Assembly: GCA_947383645.1 (NCBI GenBank)
Contig: CANDEH010000029.1
Span: 1 to 25,580, forward strand
Direction of reading: 5' to 3'
Source of the DNA: an uncultured Clostridia bacterium
GTDB taxonomy: Bacteria > Bacillota > Clostridia > Oscillospirales > Oscillospiraceae
DNA: 25,580 nt
In this document: in pieces, positions 21,357-25,580 of the stretch
Layout: the number at the start of each line of letters is the position of its first letter
Numbering within the stretch: position 1 is the stretch's first letter
Position numbers and translations under genes: made by a program
The notes under the pieces: model-generated
What the model was told of the DNA's origin: nothing
The model's database searches: none
The model's input: the letters and a program-made list of their open reading frames with translations, nothing else

Positions 21357-22668
21357 CCTGTGTCGCCCCACCATCTGTTTTCAGTTCCGAAGTTGACCCA
21401 TTACTTTCCGCATTGATACGTTCCAGTTCCAACTCCACGTCAGCGGTATACGGGCTTTCCTGAATAATAGTGCGCTTGGAGATAGCTCCCATTTCCTGCT
21501 GCATCTTCAGGTCTGACATCAGGCTGTTGGTGTCCACAGGGCGGCTCAGATTAAAGTTGATGTTGAGACTGTCAAACATTTCATCGGCGTACTTCTTATG
21601 GACACTCCGAAGCTCCTGGAGCTTTCTGAAATACTCAAAGCGTTTGAACATACCATCGGTCAAAGACTGGATAGTCTTCTGCGCCTTATTGTCGGTCTGG
21701 CTAAACAGGTACTTCAAGGACACTTCGGAGACATTGGAAATATTCGACTGTCCATACATGGATGCCGGAATACAGGCCACGGCGTAAAACTGCTGAATCA
21801 GATTTTCCAATTCAAGCTGTGTACTCTTGCTATCCAGGGTGCTTGATGCCCATTTGAAGTCACTGTCACCTGTATCATCGAGGTTAAGAATAACGCCTAC
21901 GATATCACTCGGAATCATGGACTCAATACGTTTGCCGCGAACTACACCAATAGGATTCAGCGAGAGATTATCTACTGCATCATCGAGCTTAGACATGATA
22001 TTCTCAATGCTGTCCATAATTGGAATAAGGTCAGCAACCAGTCCATCTCCAAAAATATCAGTTTTATCCAAGCTAACATAGTGGATGGGAAGTCCAGTTA
22101 GGTTGATTTTTGTTTCAATCAAGCTGCGATTGAGGTATGTCTCCACCCTGTCTGGATAGTAGACGATGTAGTGTTCATCCCCGCCTAAATCCCTATCCTT
22201 CCAATGCTCAACAAAACTTGTATAGTTATAGTTGTCGTCGTAGACAGGGAAAGCACTTTCATTCGGAATCACATGGGAGCGAATTGTGTCTCCGTCCAAG
22301 AACACATACTCAAACGCATTCCCAAACTTGTAGAGGTCGGATGTCAACTCATAGTCAACCTTGGGATAGCGTCCCTTCTTATAAATCTGATTGAAATCAG
22401 TCACAATCTCAGGCTCACCAGAGATAGATACCTGTCGTCCGACAACATAAGAGGTGTGCGCCTCCACGATGGATTTGATGGTGTTGAACACCATCTTACT
22501 TGTGATAAAGTCTCCCTCTTTGAATGCCTTATCCGGGCGCAAGCATATATTGTGCTTCCTCAGCAGGTACTCCCGAATCCGAAATACCTCACCGATTCTG
22601 TGAATATGCTCCGGCTTTCGGATTTCGTCCATAAACCAAAGCGTATTGTCACGCTTGAAAAACTTCAT
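21349..22668 (-). CDS. Phage portal protein, SPP1 gp6-like
   Basis: A 439-aa portal subunit; twelve copies form the ring through which DNA enters the capsid. GGAGG precedes ATG 22668 by about five bases. Family features include the early HNICLRPDKAF, FNTIKSIVEAHTSYVVGRQV, DLYKFGNAFEYVFLDG, VYDDNYNYTSFVEHWKDRD, the SDIVGVILNLDDTGD-type crown region, and the C-terminal PASMYGQSNISNVSEVSLKY with the long stem helix. It is directly below the large terminase, the normal partner order, with a 56-aa ORF between. Confidence 0.93.
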   Translation of the reverse strand: MKFFKRDNTLWFMDEIRKPEHIHRIGEVFRIREYLLRKHNICLRPDKAFKEGDFITSKMVFNTIKSIVEAHTSYVVGRQVSISGEPEIVTDFNQIYKKGRYPKVDYELTSDLYKFGNAFEYVFLDGDTIRSHVIPNESAFPVYDDNYNYTSFVEHWKDRDLGGDEHYIVYYPDRVETYLNRSLIETKINLTGLPIHYVSLDKTDIFGDGLVADLIPIMDSIENIMSKLDDAVDNLSLNPIGVVRGKRIESMIPSDIVGVILNLDDTGDSDFKWASSTLDSKSTQLELENLIQQFYAVACIPASMYGQSNISNVSEVSLKYLFSQTDNKAQKTIQSLTDGMFKRFEYFRKLQELRSVHKKYADEMFDSLNINFNLSRPVDTNSLMSDLKMQQEMGAISKRTIIQESPYTADVELELERINAESNGSTSELKTDGGATQDE

Positions 22669-22835
22669 GTGTCCTCCATTCTGTGTGCAGGAGGCTTCCT
22701 GCGCCCTCTGCGCACATTTTTGTTGCTGCGGCGTGTAACCTCCTTTTGCTTTGCGTCAGATTCCTTCATGAAGTCTCTGAGTTTATCCTCAAAGGTTTTA
22801 GGCCGCTTGGTTCTGTTTTGATTCATACGTTTCAT
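22665..22835 (-). CDS. 56-aa basic protein between large terminase and portal
   Basis: From ATG 22835 the frame reads MKRMNQNRTKRPKTFEDKLR, then DFMKESDAKQKEVTRRSNKN, then VRRGRRKPPAHRMEDT and stop. Its ATG overlaps the terminase stop by one base (TGATG) and its stop overlaps the portal ATG (ATGA), so it is perfectly embedded in a translationally coupled chain. Very rich in Lys/Arg, it could bind DNA or RNA or aid packaging. Unrecognised. The portal ribosome binding site lies within its last codons. Confidence 0.7.
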   Translation of the reverse strand: MKRMNQNRTKRPKTFEDKLRDFMKESDAKQKEVTRRSNKNVRRGRRKPPAHRMEDT

Positions 22836-24394
22836 CACCGATAATCAATGTAGTTAGGGGACTCTTTTGACCCAAAGAGCGCCATTGCCATAGCCATGAC
22901 GGTATCATCGTGATAACCGTTACTGGCTTTGGCGGAACCGTCCTTGTAGACGAACATCTTCATCTCTTGGAGTAACGCCTCCGAGTTAATACAGAGCATA
23001 TCTTTTGAATGGAGTTCGACAAAATCGTCAATGATACGCTGCTTGCTCTGTTTTGTAGTTTCAAAACCTGGTTTTCTCTGCCCCCGTCCCTTAGCATCCC
23101 AGCTTTTGTACCTGTGCATCAGCGGATACCGTGCATCGTTATATAGCCGGTCGCAAACTGTCTGTCCAGCCGACGCCTTTTCTACAACAAGATATGCGGT
23201 ATTGAACCAGTAACCAAGCTCCTTCACAATCTCAAAGAACTCATACGGCTTGATTTTGTTGCTTCTAAACTCCGCAATTTGGCACCCACTTCGGTCTACA
23301 ATCTCCGCTACAGAGTAGTCAGAACTGCCGCCTAAGCCTTCTGCACTATCCACCCCAATAAAGTATTTGATACCTTTTTCCGGCTTCTCCCAAAGAGAAA
23401 AGCCTCGGTTGTACCAAGGCTTCAAAATATCAGGCAATGTAGTTGGCATCGGTATGGTTTTCTTATGGAGATTTTCAATTCTCTCCTGCACCTTCTTATT
23501 GTCAAAGACATTATCGCCAGTGGTGATGAAGGCTTCGTGTGGCGTAGACGGAAATTCCTGTGCGAATTGTGTATCTGAACTGTTAGAGATTTTCAACCTT
23601 CTCCACACAATTTGCTCAATAGTGGCGCCTCTGTGATGAAGGGCAAGCTCGGCATCATCCAGTTCGTCAATAGTAGGCAGTGCCCCATTCAAAGCGATAT
23701 ACCGTTCTGCGAATTGATTGTATTCGTCCGCAAACATGAGCCTGTCATCGACCCATCCGAAGAAGAAAGGCTTGTACATACTCTCTCCCTGCGCCGCCTT
23801 TGAATACATCTCCGAAAAGAAGTTGAATCCGTTTGCGGTGCTCTCTACGATAATCTGCCCGTTTGGCGTCAAGCATTGCTCAATGGCCAGAATCTGCTTG
23901 TCGATATTCTCGTTACAGAACGCCGCCTCAGACACATGGACAAAGCGTAGCGTGCTGCCACGGACAGACTCCTTTGTGCCGCAGGAGATAACCGTAATAC
24001 GGCTTCCATTCTCCAGCTTCAGTTCTTTTCTGTTATTGTTGATAAGCCTTGGCCGAATTGCTTTTGGAATGCTACCATAGAGCTGTTTGAGCTTCGTGAA
24101 GATACCATCCGCACCATCCAAGCTATGGGCCATCAGCAGGCACGATGTGTTCGGAAAGCGAATCGCAAGCCAGATAGAGTAGGCACAGCTCAACACGCTG
24201 ATTCCCAACTGTCTGGACTTCAAAACTACATTGAACTTGTCCATCTCAGTAAGCAGCCGCATCTGCTGTGGGTTAGGGATGAAGTTGACAAGCTGGCCTC
24301 GCTTATCAACGATTTTTATGAAATTCTGGATGAAAAGAACGGGGTCATCAAGGACTCTCCGCAGTTTTTCTGCGTCTGTCAACTCGCACCTCAC
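22835..24394 (-). CDS. terL: Phage terminase large subunit (packaging ATPase-nuclease)
   Basis: A 519-aa motor that cuts and packages phage DNA. The ATPase domain shows a Walker A-type LKSRQLGIS (58-66), Walker B-type FVHVSEAAF (151-159) and VESTANG (183-189). The RNase H-like nuclease shows D349 (FIGVDSAEG), E405 (VVEKAS) and D496/D497 (GYHDDTVMA). All expected acidic residues are present. The start is uncertain: GTG at 24394 has AGAGGGAG very close, while TTG at 24382 has GGAGGT about ten bases upstream and would give 515 residues. It follows a probable small terminase by nine bases. Confidence 0.96.
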   Translation of the reverse strand: MRCELTDAEKLRRVLDDPVLFIQNFIKIVDKRGQLVNFIPNPQQMRLLTEMDKFNVVLKSRQLGISVLSCAYSIWLAIRFPNTSCLLMAHSLDGADGIFTKLKQLYGSIPKAIRPRLINNNRKELKLENGSRITVISCGTKESVRGSTLRFVHVSEAAFCNENIDKQILAIEQCLTPNGQIIVESTANGFNFFSEMYSKAAQGESMYKPFFFGWVDDRLMFADEYNQFAERYIALNGALPTIDELDDAELALHHRGATIEQIVWRRLKISNSSDTQFAQEFPSTPHEAFITTGDNVFDNKKVQERIENLHKKTIPMPTTLPDILKPWYNRGFSLWEKPEKGIKYFIGVDSAEGLGGSSDYSVAEIVDRSGCQIAEFRSNKIKPYEFFEIVKELGYWFNTAYLVVEKASAGQTVCDRLYNDARYPLMHRYKSWDAKGRGQRKPGFETTKQSKQRIIDDFVELHSKDMLCINSEALLQEMKMFVYKDGSAKASNGYHDDTVMAMAMALFGSKESPNYIDYR

Positions 24395-24403
24395 CTCCCT
24401 CTA

Positions 24404-24814
24404 TCATTCTGCGTCATCCAGTCTTACTTCTTTTAGAACGGCGTGAAGCTCATCCTCGCCATCGTCTTCAAAGAATTTCTCACTGAACTTTGAGAACGCC
24501 TGAAATGCCTGCACATCTTCTTTGGCCTTGTCGAAATAAATCTCATAAAGCTCAACGAGCTTTTGATTGTGCATCCGTTTCAGCAGATATTTCACTGCCG
24601 TCTGCACAGATTCCTCCGCAAGCCAGCGTTCGCACTGGGCCTCGTCCATACCCTTTGTGAAACCCTTATATTCCTCAACCAATTCTTCAAAGGTGTCAAT
24701 CTTTTTAGGAAGCAAGGATGGTGCATACTTCCAAACGATGTAGTAGACCTTGACCTGTGTTGGCAGCATTTCATGGAGTTTTTGCATCAGAGATTGCTCT
24801 GATTTCTTTGCCAT
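24404..24814 (-). CDS. Probable terminase small subunit
   Basis: A 136-aa acidic, mostly helical protein with GGGAGGGTGA upstream of ATG 24814. It begins MAKKSEQSLMQKLHEMLPTQ and contains EELVEEYKGFTKGMDEAQCE and VQTAVKYLLKRMHNQKLVEL. There is no clear sequence signature; the call rests on size, helical content and position immediately before terL, where small terminases lie. The DNA-binding role could instead be supplied by the XRE-type protein upstream. Confidence 0.55.
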   Translation of the reverse strand: MAKKSEQSLMQKLHEMLPTQVKVYYIVWKYAPSLLPKKIDTFEELVEEYKGFTKGMDEAQCERWLAEESVQTAVKYLLKRMHNQKLVELYEIYFDKAKEDVQAFQAFSKFSEKFFEDDGEDELHAVLKEVRLDDAE

Positions 24815-24830
24815 ATCAGTTCACCCTCCC

Positions 24831-25133
24831 TTACTTGGATGCAGGGGGCTTCCGCCCTTTAGGAGCGGGTTTTGCACCATCTCCACCATCACTGTCCTTG
24901 ACGGCATTCTTGTTTTCGTCCAGTGGAGAACGCCTAAATGTCCCATTCAGCTTGGCGGCATAGGCACCATTGATTGCGTCCGCAATCTTTCGGTGGTTGT
25001 CCTCGGTCAGCGGACGTTCACCATTGAGAATCTGAGAGATATGTCCTGCGGTCAGGTCGCAGTACGCCTCGATATCCCGCAGAGACAAGCCCCGAAGCAG
25101 GGCATAGTTTTTCAGTTTGCTTGTACTGAGCAT
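24831..25133 (-). CDS. XRE/Cro-type helix-turn-helix protein in the packaging operon
   Basis: A 100-aa protein from ATG 25133 (GGGGTGA 5 nt upstream). Residues 1-60 form an XRE fold: LSTSKLKNYALLRGLSLRDI, EAYCDLTAGHISQILNGERP and LTEDNHRKIADAINGAYAA. The tail is disordered and basic (GAKPAPKGRKPPASK). Placement between the capsid terminator and the terminase genes is unusual for a repressor. It may control late genes or recognise the packaging site. It ends 16 bases before the small terminase start, so the two are probably cotranscribed. Confidence 0.85.
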   Translation of the reverse strand: MLSTSKLKNYALLRGLSLRDIEAYCDLTAGHISQILNGERPLTEDNHRKIADAINGAYAAKLNGTFRRSPLDENKNAVKDSDGGDGAKPAPKGRKPPASK

Positions 25134-25163
25134 CGAATCACCCCGTGTATAAAAATTAAGCAA

Positions 25164-25196
25164 AAATATACGGGCGGGGATGTTTCACCCCGCCCG
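25164..25196 (-). terminator. Rho-independent terminator after the capsid gene
   Basis: Minus strand CGGGCGGGG (25196-25188), loop TGAAACAT, CCCCGCCCG (25179-25171), then TATATTTTTG. The 9-bp GC stem with a following U-run is textbook. It lies 43 bases past the capsid stop and ends that transcript before the packaging genes. The remaining spacer 25134-25238 holds no gene. Confidence 0.85.
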
Positions 25197-25238
25197 CCCC
25201 GGCATATCCGGGCAGGTTAAAAGGAGTTATCTGGCAAA

Positions 25239-25580
25239 TCAGGCGACAGTCTTGCGGAGCACGACAGCGCCGTCGGTGTCCAGCAGCTTAACAGCATAGA
25301 GGCTGGAGGCAATGATGTCGGTAGCAAGCAGCTTGGACTCACGCTCCTCCTCAATGTTAATGTTCCGCTGGAAGACGTAGCCCAGGGCCTCGCGCTTGAC
25401 GATGTAGGTCTTGCTCTCCTTGGCAGTCTCGTCATAGGTGCCGTTGTTGCACATAATAACAGGGATGCCGATGAAGTAACCGACAACACCGTCCACGATG
25501 AGGCCGTTGGCCTGCTCAGCCTTGTTGAAAGTCTTCTCCACGCTGGTGAAGGAATCCATCTTCAGGAAGGAGGGCAGAAG
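25239..25580 (-). CDS. Probable phage major capsid protein, C-terminal end (5' part outside window)
   Basis: The frame is open to the right edge (LLPSFLKMDSFTSVEKTFNK) and ends at 25239, giving about 113 residues. GYFIGIPVIMCNN, KTYIVKREALGYVFQRNINI and EEERESKLLATDIIASSLYA followed by VKLLDTDGAVVLRKT correspond to the A-domain end of HK97-fold capsid proteins, which close with a YLVKxGALGY...E.ER...YxxKLxD pattern. The ATG at 25559 is internal, not the true start. Codon use is GC-rich and host-like, as for an abundant protein. A terminator follows. Confidence 0.8.
   Translation of the reverse strand, partial: LLPSFLKMDSFTSVEKTFNKAEQANGLIVDGVVGYFIGIPVIMCNNGTYDETAKESKTYIVKREALGYVFQRNINIEEERESKLLATDIIASSLYAVKLLDTDGAVVLRKTVA

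Larger units (their letters stand above)
15187..25580. mobile_element. Integrated tailed phage (prophage), left part
   Basis: From the hsdM break to the window edge every gene is on the minus strand. The set includes a tyrosine integrase and Xis at the left end and terminase, portal and capsid genes. Base composition drops clearly against the host side. No right attachment site, lysis module or tape-measure gene is visible, so the element continues to the right. The presence of intact large terminase, portal and integrase suggests it may still be functional. Confidence 0.92.

Noticed and set aside
24396..24410. Frameshift or selenocysteine-like recoding at the terminase start
   Set aside because: The uncertainty there is only between GTG and TTG start codons; the frame is open and the motifs are intact.

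Overview
The window joins a GC-rich Firmicute chromosome (about 1-15.2 kb) to the left part of an integrated tailed phage (about 15.2-25.6 kb). The host half is visibly GC-rich and carries strong AGGAGG-type ribosome binding sites, rpsO-pnp, an SGNH/DUF4358 lipoprotein pair, a CotH-DUF4956-VTC cluster and a 2-hydroxyacyl-CoA dehydratase activase family operon. Together these suggest an anaerobic gut clostridium, most likely Oscillospiraceae (Flavonifractor/Pseudoflavonifractor-like). This taxonomic placement is inference from gene content. The phage half is clearly more AT-rich.

Host layout. Minus strand: pnp (3' end outside the window) preceded by rpsO, with a hairpin-rich spacer between them; a DUF4358 lipoprotein and an SGNH/GDSL-hydrolase lipoprotein that overlap by 4 nt; a small membrane protein; and a membrane protein with a zinc ribbon. 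Plus strand: a 486-aa protein with a possible Imm49-like C-terminus overlaps a membrane protein gene. Minus strand: a three-gene cluster encodes a VTC polyphosphate-polymerase domain, a DUF4956 membrane protein and a CotH kinase. Plus strand: an activase-DUF2229 protein (991 aa) and a dehydratase-like partner (416 aa) overlap by ATGA, followed by strong hairpins. Next comes hsdM, broken by the phage just before its NPPF motif.

Phage layout. All phage genes are on the minus strand. In transcription order from the right edge they are: C-terminal end of a probable major capsid protein, a rho-independent terminator, a small XRE-type protein, a probable small terminase, large terminase, a new 56-aa basic protein, portal, a 161-aa structural-region protein, a 26-aa peptide, a radical SAM/SPASM-like enzyme, a BppU-like virion protein, a 168-aa protein, a probable tail-tube-like protein, a Cys-rich small protein, a terminator, then Tn916-type xis and int. 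The right attachment site, the remaining virion genes and the lysis genes lie beyond the window.

The most notable points are: (1) a 26-codon ORF with a perfect AAGGAGGT site, whose stop overlaps the start of the radical SAM gene inside the virion operon, which looks like a phage-borne precursor-peptide/modifying-enzyme pair; (2) phage insertion into the catalytic region of hsdM, at a junction where 11 bases of hsdM are mirrored by an 11-base inverted copy on the phage side, next to five TGGTGTA repeats; (3) an int leader hairpin that would bury the int ribosome binding site; (4) a module order with capsid upstream of terminase and a DNA-binding protein between them.
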